The position numbers and the translations under genes were made by a program. Of a stretch of DNA of 64,000 bases, positions 26,342 through 34,611 are shown piece by piece. The first letter of the stretch is position 1; every line of letters begins with the position of its first letter. The notes beneath the pieces are model-generated. The model saw only the letters and a program-made list of their open reading frames with translations, was not told the DNA's origin and did not search any database. This stretch comes from Janibacter limosus. Lineage in GTDB: Bacteria; Actinomycetota; Actinomycetes; Actinomycetales; Dermatophilaceae. Where the stretch lies: positions 1,860,001 to 1,924,000 of the forward strand of contig NZ_CP036164.1 of assembly GCF_004295485.1 (NCBI RefSeq). Direction: 5' to 3'.

Positions 26342-26560
26342 CCCGTACGTCGCGTCGCCACCGTTGACGAGCAGGACGTCGGCCTCGCGGACCACTGGGA
26401 CCCGCCGGTCGGCGCCGATGCCGGGGAGGACCGTGATCTCGAGGACACCCACGGATATCCACCCGAGTCCGGTCACCGGGCACTCGTCGTGACCGCTGAT
26501 GAACCTCTAGGCAGCTTTGTCGATCATCAGGTGAGCAAACGCATGGCGTTACCTTCGTGG
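26342..26560 (-). pseudogene. Remnant of a peptidase S51-like (type 1 glutamine amidotransferase-like) gene
   Basis: Read on the minus strand, 26476-26345 encodes GLGWISVGVLEITVLPGIG, then VPVVREADVLLVNGGDATYG. This matches the middle of S51/dipeptidase-E-like proteins (typical GWKSVGVLELTALPSI ... VREADVLLVDGGDA). Upstream, in the same frame, RFISGHDECPVTG is preceded by an in-frame TAG. Downstream the homology stops right after the GGDA motif and the frame continues with unrelated residues. So the start, the catalytic serine region and the C-terminus are missing. The rest of 26141..26586 shows no gene. Confidence 0.65.
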
Positions 26561-26586
26561 AGGGCTGCGTGGTCGAAGGGAGCCCG

Positions 26587-28245
26587 TCAGAAGGGAGGGT
26601 CGACCGGGTACTCCTGCGGTCCTCCTACCCCGACCAAGCACTCCGGCTTCAGGGACTCATAGAAGGCGTCTCGCTCCTCGTCCTCGTCGCAGATGTACCG
26701 CGGCTTCGCCTCGTTCGCCCCCTCTGAAGGGGGCGAGTCCTCGTCGTCGGTGTGGACCCACAGGCTCGGGAAGGTGCCCGTCGCGACGCCGGCCGGGCTG
26801 ATCCACTCGGTACGCCCGTCCTCGTGCAGCCTGTGCGTCCATCCCGGGGTGTGCTTCAGCCGGTGGTGGTGGCGGCACAGTCCCGACAGGTTGGCCGGGC
26901 AGGACTGGCCCTCCGGCCACTCGGTCGCGTGGTCGAGGTCGGCGTTGTCCTCGGTGCAGCCAGTCATCAGTCGACGGTTGCAGCCCCACATGCGGCAGGT
27001 CTCGTCGCGGGCCGCGACGAACTCGCGCATCCCGTCCGTCACGACGTAGCGCGGGTTGCTCGTCTCCACGAGGGTCCCTGTGCGAGCGTCGACCAGCGCC
27101 CGGGAGACCTTGGTCTCCAGGTTGCTCGTCAGTGCCGCGACCACGTCCGCCGGGATGAACCCGATGCCCGGGATCTCGCAGCCACTGATCCAGCACTCCT
27201 GACCACCCGGGCCCAGGCTGGCGGGCACCTGTGAGGTCACCGCGTCGCCCGCCCACTCCTCGGGGAGCACGTCGACCGCGTCGGCGCCCTCCCCGGTGAC
27301 GAAGCGCCCTTCGCGAGCGGTCGGGCCGTGCAGGTCCTGGCCAATGCTCGAGCCGCCGCCTTTGCCCCCTTGGTAGGGGGCGAAGGTCAGCCTGGAGGCA
27401 GCGGACGTGATGACCGGGATACCCAGGCGGATGCTCGCCCGGACCTCCACTCCCCTCAGCGCGAGGTCGGCGAGTCCGTAGGCGCGTGAGGCGCCGGCGG
27501 TCAGCGTCGGATCGGACTCGCGACGCAGCTTCGCGGCGACCTCGATGGCCTCCTTGAGGGCGACTGCCATCTCGGAGGGCAGGGTCGCAAACATCTGAGC
27601 GGTGCCGACCGGGCCCTCCGCGAAGCTCACGTCCGTCTGCTCGCGACGGTTGCGACGCGCCTTCTCCGCGAGGAGCTCCGGCTCGACGCGCTGGAGGACG
27701 CGTCGGATGGCCTTGCGCAGCTCACGCTCCTCGAGCTCACCGATGCGGACTGACCCCGGCTTGCCACGAAGGGGGGCAAGCAGGTGAGCCACGACTGCCG
27801 CCACGGCCTCGGGGCTGGCTCGCTTGGTCTCCTTGGCCACGATGCTGAGCGCCCTGGTCGGGACGCGGCCCTCCGCGACGAGGTCGGCGATGGGCAGCAG
27901 GTCCGTCACCGCCCGGGCTGCCAGATCGCACCGCTCCCCCGCGGCCCAGGTGCTGGAGTGCGTGACCATCGCGACCGCGTCCTCGGCGAACTCGGCCACC
28001 TCGCCCTCGCGCAGGTGAACCTGACGGTAGATGCCGTCCGGGCCACGCTCCTCGCCCCAGCGCACGACCTGCCCCAGCACGGACAGCTCCAGGGCATCAG
28101 CCGCGCGTCTGAGTCGCTCCGTTGCCTGCAAGACGCACGTCAGGCTCGTCTCGTCCGCTCGGCCACCGCGCTCGGTCACCCCCGCTCGCGCCTGCCCCAG
28201 CCCTCGGAAGGACTCCTCCACCACGGTCAGCTCTTCATCGAACAT
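26587..28245 (-). CDS. DUF222 / HNH endonuclease domain protein
   Basis: A 552-residue member of the actinobacterial DUF222-HNH family (the 13E12-repeat type of mycobacteria), usually multi-copy and of unknown role. DUF222 occupies about residues 30-370 (TSLTCVLQATERLRRAADAL at its start). The HNH nuclease core is near 430: CRMWGCNRR, then ADLDHATEWPEGQSCPANLS and LCRHHHRLKHTPGW with the catalytic H-N-H pattern. The coding sequence contains two copies of a GC palindrome (26715..26736 and 27361..27384), which encode SPPSEGAN and FAPYQGGK and probably inserted in frame. ATG at 28245. It borders two further nuclease genes. Confidence 0.88.
   Translation of the reverse strand: MFDEELTVVEESFRGLGQARAGVTERGGRADETSLTCVLQATERLRRAADALELSVLGQVVRWGEERGPDGIYRQVHLREGEVAEFAEDAVAMVTHSSTWAAGERCDLAARAVTDLLPIADLVAEGRVPTRALSIVAKETKRASPEAVAAVVAHLLAPLRGKPGSVRIGELEERELRKAIRRVLQRVEPELLAEKARRNRREQTDVSFAEGPVGTAQMFATLPSEMAVALKEAIEVAAKLRRESDPTLTAGASRAYGLADLALRGVEVRASIRLGIPVITSAASRLTFAPYQGGKGGGSSIGQDLHGPTAREGRFVTGEGADAVDVLPEEWAGDAVTSQVPASLGPGGQECWISGCEIPGIGFIPADVVAALTSNLETKVSRALVDARTGTLVETSNPRYVVTDGMREFVAARDETCRMWGCNRRLMTGCTEDNADLDHATEWPEGQSCPANLSGLCRHHHRLKHTPGWTHRLHEDGRTEWISPAGVATGTFPSLWVHTDDEDSPPSEGANEAKPRYICDEDEERDAFYESLKPECLVGVGGPQEYPVDPPF
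26715..26736. repeat. Palindrome repeat copy 3, inside the DUF222-HNH gene
   Basis: TCGCCCCCT-CTGA-AGGGGGCGA, perfect 9-bp arms, in the coding region near the C-terminus (encodes SPPSEGA). Confidence 0.75.
27361..27384. repeat. Palindrome repeat copy 4, inside the DUF222-HNH gene
   Basis: TTTGCCCCCT-TGGT-AGGGGGCGAA, 10-bp arms with one T-G mismatch, in the coding region (encodes TFAPYQGGK). A weaker relative (GCTTGCC/GGCAAGC) is near 27759..27781. Confidence 0.7.
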
Positions 28246-28329
28246 GCGTCCTAGTCTTCCAGCGGGGTGTGACAACGCTCTGGTGTGTGCACCGAGACCC
28301 AGGACTGGTGGTCGGCCCGTCTCAGTCGC

Positions 28330-29178
28330 TCACTCTGAGGAGCGCGATGGAAGGGCCGTGTACGACTCAGGCGCTAGATCGCAAGCATGGCGAAGGTCGC
28401 CGCGCAGCGTGTAGAAGCGCACAGCTTCTGGCCGGAAGTCGTGGAGACGATAGAGGTGGTATCGCTCCCCCTCAACGCCGCTGACCTCGACCTCGTTCCG
28501 ACTCACGACCATGGGCCAGTGAGCTCCGCGCTTCGTGGTCTTAACCTCGATCAGCTTTTCGGCGCCGTCTGGTTCGAACGACCGGATGTCGAAGCCGAGA
28601 CCGTCCCCCACCGTTTGGCTGACGTGATCGACTCGTGAAGCAAGGTGGTGCTGCCCGGCCCTGGTAAGGAGCAGACGCTCGCGAGCCAAGACTGCACGCT
28701 CTCCGGCGGCACCCAACTGTCGGTTCATCGCTTCCAGCTCGACAAAGTTCCACCGTCCTGCGCGCTGACCGGGGAGACCCTCGCTCGGCTGCAACCCCAG
28801 CGTGGGTGGCTCGCCTTCCCTCCAGATCGCCGAATCAGCGACGTCAGGCATTGATGCCGTCATGCTGTCGAAGGCCAGGTCTGTCAGGTCCTGCTGTCGC
28901 AGGATCTCCTCGCGAACGCAGTCCCGCAGAGAGGCCTGGATATTGGGATACGGCTTGTAACCGTTGACGAAGGGGAAACTCAGCTCTCGAAGGACCGCGC
29001 TCACATTCATCAACTTGAACTCGATCGACCCACGGCCGCGGTCAAGGAGGCCCTGAAGCTGCCGATTGACATCAGCCTTGACGAAGCTCTCGTCCTTCAA
29101 CTCTGAGCGAAGCATCCCCAGATATGCGTGCACGAGAATGCTGTTCTCCTCCGCGGACCACGCCTCCCTGGTTGCCAC
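28330..29178 (-). CDS. DUF3883 domain protein, restriction-nuclease-like
   Basis: A 282-residue protein. The N-terminal 95 residues (WSAEENSILVHAYLGMLRSE ... IEFKLMNVSAVLRE ... VNGYKPYPNIQASL) are the module commonly found at the start of DUF3883 proteins. The C-terminal DUF3883 domain (about 160-265) has LGFDIRSF and EKLIEVKTTKRG, the D...E-x-K nuclease signature, then VSRNEVEVSG. Proteins of this type are often near restriction or defence genes. GTG 29178 has a strong ribosome site (AGGAGG, five bases away). It is followed by DUF222-HNH and preceded by another HNH gene on the same strand. Codon use is visibly less GC-rich than in the core genes. Confidence 0.78.
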   Translation of the reverse strand: MATREAWSAEENSILVHAYLGMLRSELKDESFVKADVNRQLQGLLDRGRGSIEFKLMNVSAVLRELSFPFVNGYKPYPNIQASLRDCVREEILRQQDLTDLAFDSMTASMPDVADSAIWREGEPPTLGLQPSEGLPGQRAGRWNFVELEAMNRQLGAAGERAVLARERLLLTRAGQHHLASRVDHVSQTVGDGLGFDIRSFEPDGAEKLIEVKTTKRGAHWPMVVSRNEVEVSGVEGERYHLYRLHDFRPEAVRFYTLRGDLRHACDLAPESYTALPSRSSE

Positions 29179-29224
29179 TCAGCCTCCTCGATTCCTCGAA
29201 CCATATGACCAACGGATGACGGCG

Positions 29225-30136
29225 TCAGCTGGCGGCCCTGAAGCGCTCGTAGGAGAGCTCCAGCAAGCTGGCATCAGGCTGCTCTCGCTTGAGACTCGGA
29301 AGCACCATCAGCCTTTCGTCATGCCGCTCCTTGAGGCCGTACTGAAGCATGGGCCCGTCCACCTCCTCCAAGAGGTCTGCCCGGATCTGGACCACGAGAT
29401 CGGGCCTGATGCCGAGGATGTTGGCATCGAACGCGGCGTGGTGAATCTTGCACAGCGCCAGTCCGTTACGCACCGAGGCGACGCCGAGGTCATGGCGGTC
29501 CTCGACGATGTGTGCCGCATCAAGCAGGTCACCATGACGCAGCGAGCACACGGCGCACCGCGTCTCGTAGGCACGCATGACGGTCGAGCGAAAGACCCGT
29601 TGGTGGACCCGCTGATTGCGCTCCACCCTGAGGTAACGACGCACGTGCTCATCGGCTGCGTCAGAGATCGAGTCACGCTGGACCTCATCAATTGCGACAA
29701 CAAACTGATGCTGGAGTGATTCTTCTGCGTCGATGTAGACCGGGTAGATCGGCTTGTAGTCCCCTGGCCCGACCCCGAAGAACCAGATCAGGGGCAGCTC
29801 AGCCTTCATGGCCGCCCTCAGGGCCTTGTTCTCCGGGTGCTCTGGATCCGTCCCACGCCACTTGTACCTGAGGCGGCCATCCGGACCGACCGCATCCTCG
29901 TAGGGCCTCGCCGCCCCCTCCGGCCGATACACAGTCCGGATCGAAAGTGCAGCGACGGCGTCCGCCGGTTTACGAATCCCGCGCTGGGCATCGACGAGAG
30001 GTACGCGAACTCCGTCGAACTCGAAAGCCCGCAGAGTCTCCGAACGAAGCCAGTCACGCTCCGCCGTAGCCGCGTCCGAGAGCCAGCCCATGGCTGCTGC
30101 CCGAAAAGCCCGCTCGTAGTCCAGATCCCACGCCAT
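29225..30136 (-). CDS. HNH endonuclease (COG3440-type predicted restriction nuclease)
   Basis: A 303-residue protein. The C-terminal HNH domain is complete (about 195-255): VMRAYETRCAVCSLRHGDLL, AAHIVEDRHDLGVASVRNGL and ALCKIHHAAFDANILGI, including the metal-binding Cys pairs and catalytic His. The N-terminal 180 residues (VYRPEGAARPYEDAVGPDG, then IWFFGVGPGDYKPIYPVYID) match the target-recognition part of COG3440 proteins. Such enzymes are predicted restriction nucleases, and some relatives act on modified DNA; no methylase gene is near. ATG 30136 selected (MAWDLDYERAF). With the DUF3883 gene 46 bases downstream it forms a likely operon. Confidence 0.82.
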   Translation of the reverse strand: MAWDLDYERAFRAAAMGWLSDAATAERDWLRSETLRAFEFDGVRVPLVDAQRGIRKPADAVAALSIRTVYRPEGAARPYEDAVGPDGRLRYKWRGTDPEHPENKALRAAMKAELPLIWFFGVGPGDYKPIYPVYIDAEESLQHQFVVAIDEVQRDSISDAADEHVRRYLRVERNQRVHQRVFRSTVMRAYETRCAVCSLRHGDLLDAAHIVEDRHDLGVASVRNGLALCKIHHAAFDANILGIRPDLVVQIRADLLEEVDGPMLQYGLKERHDERLMVLPSLKREQPDASLLELSYERFRAAS

Positions 30137-30166
30137 GACTGGAGCTTGCCAGGCCAACGACGAGAA

Positions 30167-30197
30167 GGGGGCCAACCGGACTCACCGGTTGGCCCCC
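30167..30197 (-). terminator. Terminator hairpin after nrdJ
   Basis: Perfect 13-bp arms (GGGGGCCAACCGG and complement), 5-base loop, 20 bases downstream of the nrdJ stop. Confidence 0.8.
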
Positions 30198-30216
30198 CTT
30201 CGATCAACTACTCAGA

Positions 30217-33129
30217 TCAGCTGCAACCGCTGGTCGAGCCGCAGCCCTCGCAGACGTAGCAGGAGCCGGCGGGACGCATCTTGGTACCGCAGGTCATGCA
30301 CATGGGGGCGTCCGAGGCCTTGCCCTGGAACTTCTCCATGAGCTCGGCCGAGGAGTGGACGGTGGCGTCGACTGCACGGGCAGAGGCAGCACCGGCACCG
30401 GACTGGTCGGTGATGGTCTCGTCCTTGGTGGCTACCTCGGACTTGACCTCCTTGACCTCGTTGGTCGCGACGCCCTGGCTGTAGCTGTCGTCGTCGTAGT
30501 CCGAGTCGTCACTGTCCGTGGACGAGGCCTCGTAGGAGCCGGTCTCCAGCTGACGGGCGCGCTCCTCCGCGGTGTGGATGCCCATGAAGGACCGCGTGTC
30601 GAAGTCCAGGTAGTCCAGCGCCAGGCGACGGAAGACGTAGTCCATGATCGACTGCGCCATCCGCACGTCCGGGTCATCCGTCATACCAGCCGGCTCGAAG
30701 CGCAGGTTGGTGAACTTCTCGACGTAGGTCTCCAGCGGCACACCGTGCTGCAGGGCGATCGAGATCGCGATGGAGAAGGCATCCATCAGGCCGGCCAGGG
30801 TCGAGCCCTGCTTGCCGAACTTCAGGAAGAGCTCACCGAGGTCACCGTCCTCGTAGGTGCCAGCGGTCAGGTACCCCTCGGCCCCACCGACGGCGAAGCT
30901 CGTCGTCTGCGAGGAGCGACGCTTGGGCATCCGGCGACGCAGCGGGCGGTACTCGACGACCTTCTCGACCGGCGCGGCAGCGGCGGCGTCCTTGGCGTCC
31001 TTCGCGTCCTTGGCGGTGGACCCACCGTCGGACAGCGGCTGACCGACCTTGCAGTTGTCGCGGTAGACCGCGAGCGCCTTCAGGCCGAGCTTCCAGCCCT
31101 GCATGTAGACGTCCTCGATCTCCTCGACCGACGCCGACTCAGGCAGGTTGACCGTCTTGGAGATGGCACCGGAGAGGAAGGGCTGGACCGCAGCCATCAT
31201 CCGCACGTGACCCATCGGAGCGATCGCACGGGCACCCATGGCGGTGTCGAAGATCTCGTAGTGGTCCTGCTTCAGACCCGGGGCGTCGATGACGTGACCC
31301 TTGTCGGCGATGTATTCGACGATCGCCTCGATGGTCTCCTCGGTGTAGCCGAGCTTCTTCAGCGCACGCGGGATCGTCAGGTTGACGATCTGCATCGAGC
31401 CGCCACCGACGAGCTTCTTGAACTTCACCAGGGAGAAGTCCGGCTCGATGCCGGTGGTGTCGCAGTCCATCATGAAGCCGATGGTCCCGGTCGGGGCGAG
31501 CACCGACGCCTGGGCGTTGCGGTAGCCGTTCTTCTCGCCGACCTTGACGACCGCGTCCCACGCCTTGGTGGCCACCGCGTGGATGTCCTTGTCCATCGTG
31601 TGGATCGTGCGGATCTGGTCGTTGGCCGCTTGGTGCTTGCGCATGACGCGCTTGTGGGCGTCAGCGTTGCGGGCGTAGCCGTTGTAGGCACCGACGATCC
31701 CGGCGAGCTCGGCGGAGCGCTTGTAGGACGCACCGGTGAGCAGCGAGGTGATCGACGCGGCCAGCGCGCGGCCACCATCGGAGTCGTAGCCGTGACCGGT
31801 CGCCATGAGCAGCGCGCCGAGGTTGGCGTAACCGATGCCCAGCTGACGGTAGTCGCGGGTGGTGTCGCCGATCGCCTCGGTCGGGAAGTCGGCGAAGCAG
31901 ATCGAGATGTCCATCGCGGTGATGACCAGCTCGGCAACCTTCTGGAAGCGCTCGGCGTCGAAGGTGTCGTCGTCCTTGAGGAACTTCAGCAGGTTGAGCG
32001 AGGCGAGGTTGCAGGAGGAGTTGTCCAGGGACATGTACTCGCTGCACGGGTTGGACGCGGTGATCCGGCCCGTCTCCGGGTTGGTGTGCCAGTCGTTGAT
32101 CGTGCCGTCGTACTGGATGCCCGGGTCGGCGCACTCCCACGCGGCCTTGGCGATCTTGCCCATGAGCTCACGAGCGTCGACGGTCTCGATGACCGAGCCG
32201 TCCTTGCGGGAGGTCAGACCGAACTCGGTGCCCTCGTCGACCGCACGCATGAACTCGTCGTTGACACGCACCGAGTTGTTGGCGTTCTGGTACTGGACCG
32301 AGGTGATGTCGGCCCCGCCGAGGTCCATGTCGAAGCCTGCGTCACGCAGCGCACGGATCTTGTGCTCCTCGCGCGCCTTGGTCTCGACGAACTCCTCGAT
32401 GTCCGGGTGGTCGACGTCCAGGACGACCATCTTGGCCGCACGACGGGTCGCGCCACCGGACTTGATGGTGCCCGCGGAGGCGTCGGCACCACGCATGAAG
32501 GAGACCGGCCCGGAGGCGGTACCACCGGAGGACAGCAGCTCCTTGGAGGAGCGGATGCGGGAGAGGTTGAGGCCGGCACCGGAGCCGCCCTTGAAGATGA
32601 AGCCCTCCTCCTTGTACCAGTTGAGGATCGAGTCCATCGAGTCGTCGACCGAGAGGATGAAGCAGGCGCTGACCTGCTGCGGGCTGGCCGTGCCGACGTT
32701 GAACCACACCGGGGAGTTGAAGCTGAAGATCTGGTGCAGCAGCGCGTAGGTCAGCTCGTGCTCGAAGATCTCGGCGTCGGTGTCAGCGGCGAAGTAGCCG
32801 TTGTCCTTGCCCGCCTTGACATAGGTCAGGACGACCCGGTCGATGAGCTGCTTGAGACCGGACTCGCGCTCCGGCGAACCGACGGCCCCACGGAAGTACT
32901 TGGTCGTGACGATGGTCGAGGCGTTGACCGACCAGAAGTCGGGGAACTCGACACCGCGCTGCTCGAAGATCGTCTCGCCGGACTTCCAGTTCTGCTGGAC
33001 GACGTCACGCTTCTCCCAGGTGACCTCGTCGTAGGGGTGCACACCCTCGGTGGTGTGGATGCGCTCGATGGTCAGGCCCTTGGTGCGGGACCCGCGACGG
33101 GTGCTGGGCTTGCCGGCGGTCTCGGTCAT
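30217..33129 (-). CDS. nrdJ: Vitamin B12-dependent ribonucleotide reductase (class II)
   Basis: Reduces ribonucleotides to deoxyribonucleotides using adenosylcobalamin. At 970 residues it matches the long actinobacterial NrdJ. Visible parts are NSPVWFNVG and SACFILSVDDSMDSI (catalytic cysteine region), GSGAGLNLSRIRSS, NPCSEYMSLDNSSCNLASLN (active-site N-x-C-x-E), and PTGTIGFMMDCDTTG in the barrel. A C-terminal cysteine cluster (MCMTCGTKM...CYVCEGCGS) probably serves thioredoxin-type re-reduction. ATG 33129. NrdR is encoded just upstream, with paired NrdR boxes in its promoter, although a hairpin (33215..33251) lies between the two genes. No cobalamin riboswitch is seen. Confidence 0.97.
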   Translation of the reverse strand: MTETAGKPSTRRGSRTKGLTIERIHTTEGVHPYDEVTWEKRDVVQQNWKSGETIFEQRGVEFPDFWSVNASTIVTTKYFRGAVGSPERESGLKQLIDRVVLTYVKAGKDNGYFAADTDAEIFEHELTYALLHQIFSFNSPVWFNVGTASPQQVSACFILSVDDSMDSILNWYKEEGFIFKGGSGAGLNLSRIRSSKELLSSGGTASGPVSFMRGADASAGTIKSGGATRRAAKMVVLDVDHPDIEEFVETKAREEHKIRALRDAGFDMDLGGADITSVQYQNANNSVRVNDEFMRAVDEGTEFGLTSRKDGSVIETVDARELMGKIAKAAWECADPGIQYDGTINDWHTNPETGRITASNPCSEYMSLDNSSCNLASLNLLKFLKDDDTFDAERFQKVAELVITAMDISICFADFPTEAIGDTTRDYRQLGIGYANLGALLMATGHGYDSDGGRALAASITSLLTGASYKRSAELAGIVGAYNGYARNADAHKRVMRKHQAANDQIRTIHTMDKDIHAVATKAWDAVVKVGEKNGYRNAQASVLAPTGTIGFMMDCDTTGIEPDFSLVKFKKLVGGGSMQIVNLTIPRALKKLGYTEETIEAIVEYIADKGHVIDAPGLKQDHYEIFDTAMGARAIAPMGHVRMMAAVQPFLSGAISKTVNLPESASVEEIEDVYMQGWKLGLKALAVYRDNCKVGQPLSDGGSTAKDAKDAKDAAAAAPVEKVVEYRPLRRRMPKRRSSQTTSFAVGGAEGYLTAGTYEDGDLGELFLKFGKQGSTLAGLMDAFSIAISIALQHGVPLETYVEKFTNLRFEPAGMTDDPDVRMAQSIMDYVFRRLALDYLDFDTRSFMGIHTAEERARQLETGSYEASSTDSDDSDYDDDSYSQGVATNEVKEVKSEVATKDETITDQSGAGAASARAVDATVHSSAELMEKFQGKASDAPMCMTCGTKMRPAGSCYVCEGCGSTSGCS

Positions 33130-33214
33130 GCTGCTTCTCCTCGATCCGAAAGGTTCGGTCTGCTGCGGTGGCGCCTGGTGCGCCTGGTGCTGCGGGCTGC
33201 TACTGACGATGTCA

Positions 33215-33251
33215 CCGGGTACCGACAGCCCACTCGCGTGTCGGCACCCGG
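33215..33251 (-). terminator. Hairpin between nrdR and nrdJ (terminator or attenuator)
   Basis: 13-bp arms CCGGGTACCGACA/TGTCGGCACCCGG with one wobble pair and an 11-base loop, beginning five bases past the nrdR stop. It may partly separate nrdR from nrdJ transcription. Confidence 0.65.
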
Positions 33252-33255
33252 GGTC

Positions 33256-33717
33256 CTAGGGGGTGGTGGCGGCATGCTCGCGACGCAGGGTCGCGATCGC
33301 CGACTCGAAGTCCTCGAGCGAGTCGAAGGACTGGTAGACGGAGGCGAAGCGCAGGTACGCCACCTCGTCGAGATCACGCAGCGGCGACAGGATCGCCATG
33401 CCCACCTCGTGGGCATCGATCTCTGCGCTCCCCTGCGATCGGATGCTCTCCTCGACGCGCTGCGCGAGGAGGGCGAGCTGGTCCTCGGTGACCGGTCGGC
33501 CCTGGCAGGCCTTGCGGACACCGGCGAGCACCTTGGCCCGGCTGAAGGGCTCGGCCGCCCCCGACCGCTTGGTCACCGTCAGGCTGGCGCTCTCGAGCGT
33601 CGTGAAGCGGCGGCTGCACTCGGGGCACTGGCGACGACGCCGGATGGCGCTGCCGTCATCGGTCGTGCGGCTGTCGATGACCCGGGAGTCGGTGTGACGG
33701 CAGAACGGGCAGTGCAC
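33256..33717 (-). CDS. nrdR: Transcriptional repressor NrdR
   Basis: A 153-residue regulator of ribonucleotide reductase genes. A zinc ribbon at the N-terminus has CPFC (3-6) and CPEC (31-34), with the invariant [17 protein letters not shown] segment. The ATP-cone nucleotide-sensing domain occupies about 45-138 ([32 protein letters not shown]). It senses ATP/dATP and represses nrd genes when dATP is high. It lies 126 bases upstream of nrdJ on the same strand. Two NrdR boxes 32 bp apart (33805..33852) lie about 90-135 bases above its ATG, suggesting autoregulation. Confidence 0.97.
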   Translation of the reverse strand: MHCPFCRHTDSRVIDSRTTDDGSAIRRRRQCPECSRRFTTLESASLTVTKRSGAAEPFSRAKVLAGVRKACQGRPVTEDQLALLAQRVEESIRSQGSAEIDAHEVGMAILSPLRDLDEVAYLRFASVYQSFDSLEDFESAIATLRREHAATTP

Positions 33718-33781
33718 GGCCGAATCTCCCTTCGCTTGTGGATGGTGCGGTGGACGAAACTGGGGATATACCCGCTCCGCC

Positions 33782-33790
33782 TGTGGACAA
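33782..33790 (-). promoter_or_regulatory. DnaA box in the nrdR promoter region
   Basis: TGTGGACAA on the plus strand is the exact complement of the DnaA box TTGTCCACA. It lies between the NrdR boxes and the nrdR start. DnaA control of ribonucleotide reductase genes is known in E. coli; here it is inferred. Confidence 0.5.
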
Positions 33791-33804
33791 CTGCTGTCAG
33801 CCTG

Positions 33805-33852
33805 TGCACTAGATGTGGACGAATGACAACCGTGTAACCACTAGATGTAGTG
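33805..33852 (-). promoter_or_regulatory. Pair of NrdR boxes
   Basis: Two 16-bp sites, 33805..33820 (TGCACTAGATGTGGAC) and 33837..33852 (ACCACTAGATGTAGTG), share CACTAGATGT with centres 32 bp apart, three helical turns. This is the arrangement known for NrdR operators. The second is a near-perfect palindrome (CACTA-GATG-TAGTG). Confidence 0.8.
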
Positions 33853-33914
33853 ACCATTAGACGCCTCCGTGGCACGCGACGCAAGTCCTCGTCCAGATGC
33901 GTCGGTGAACGGCA

Positions 33915-33951
33915 CATCGGCCACCTCCGAGGGGGACGGAGATGGCCGATG
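33915..33951 (-). terminator. Terminator hairpin after the LysM gene
   Basis: 15-bp arms (CATCGGCCACCTCCG against CGGAGATGGCCGATG, one wobble), about 65 bases past the LysM stop. Confidence 0.68.
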
Positions 33952-34014
33952 GCCGGCCCGGGCTGGGTCGGTGGGCCCGGGAGGAAGGGGGTCGCCGTCG
34001 CCGGCGACGTGCAG

Positions 34015-34389
34015 TCAGCGCGTCGGGATCGTGAGCGTCTGACCGGCGTGGATGTAGGTCGTCGAGAGCCCGTTGGCAACCTGGATGTCGGCCACAGCCT
34101 CGGCCGTCGGCACGCCGACGAGCTCGCTCGAGGCGATCTGGCTCAGCGTCTGACCTGGCTCGACGGTGATCTCCTGCGGCGCGGCGGCGGGTCCGGCGAA
34201 GGCGAAGGTCGCGCCGGCGATGCTCGCGGCGGCGAGCACGGAGGTGGTGATGGCCAGGCGGCCACGACGGGTCAGCCGCGTGCGAGGGGTCGGGCGTGCG
34301 ACGACTGCGTCACCGGTGGGCATGGAGACGAGGTGGCGCGAGCGCGCGGGGACGTCGATGCGGATCGGGGTGGCGGTGAGAGCGGTCAT
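34015..34389 (-). CDS. LysM-domain membrane protein, SOS-linked cell-division suppressor candidate
   Basis: A 124-residue protein with a polar N-terminus, one membrane helix at about 45-66 (LAITTSVLAAASIAGATFAF) and an extracytoplasmic LysM domain (ITVEPGQTLSQIASSELVGV ... ANGLSTTYIHAGQTLTIP) that binds peptidoglycan. Its position, divergent from lexA with a perfect SOS box 25 bases above its start, matches Bacillus yneA and mycobacterial Rv2719c (ChiZ), which delay division during DNA damage. The same role is inferred here. The ATG at 34389 is clear. Confidence 0.82.
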   Translation of the reverse strand: MTALTATPIRIDVPARSRHLVSMPTGDAVVARPTPRTRLTRRGRLAITTSVLAAASIAGATFAFAGPAAAPQEITVEPGQTLSQIASSELVGVPTAEAVADIQVANGLSTTYIHAGQTLTIPTR

Positions 34390-34414
34390 GCGAATCCTCC
34401 TCGGTGCGGTTCTG

Positions 34415-34430
34415 TCGAACCGGTGTTCGA
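34415..34430. promoter_or_regulatory. LexA (SOS) box 1
   Basis: TCGAACCGGTGTTCGA, a perfect match to the actinobacterial/Gram-positive SOS palindrome TCGAAC-N4-GTTCGA, 25 bases upstream of the LysM gene. Confidence 0.9.
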
Positions 34431-34484
34431 TAGAACGTCTGTACGATGTCTAGCACGGGTGTTCGAAGAAAATCAACAACACGC

Positions 34485-34500
34485 TCGAACAGATGTTTGA
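34485..34500. promoter_or_regulatory. LexA (SOS) box 2
   Basis: TCGAACAGATGTTTGA, one mismatch from the palindrome, on the lexA side of the divergent region. A further half-site-like TGTTCGAACG follows at about 34507. Confidence 0.85.
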
Positions 34501-34611
34501 AATGCGTGTTCGAACGTCCTACTGTCTTCACTACCGAGAAGTTGACCAGCGAGCACCGACAACGCTGGTTGCACCTCGGTCACACCGGACACGGACGAAG
34601 GGGTCGAGAGC

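Noticed and set aside
33130..33255. Possible cobalamin riboswitch before nrdJ
   Set aside because: The 126-base gap has no B12-box-like sequence; only a terminator-like hairpin is seen.
30355..33837. A 1160-codon frame opposite nrdJ and nrdR
   Set aside because: Low-complexity Val/Asp/Arg composition with no domain, a shadow of high-GC codon use.
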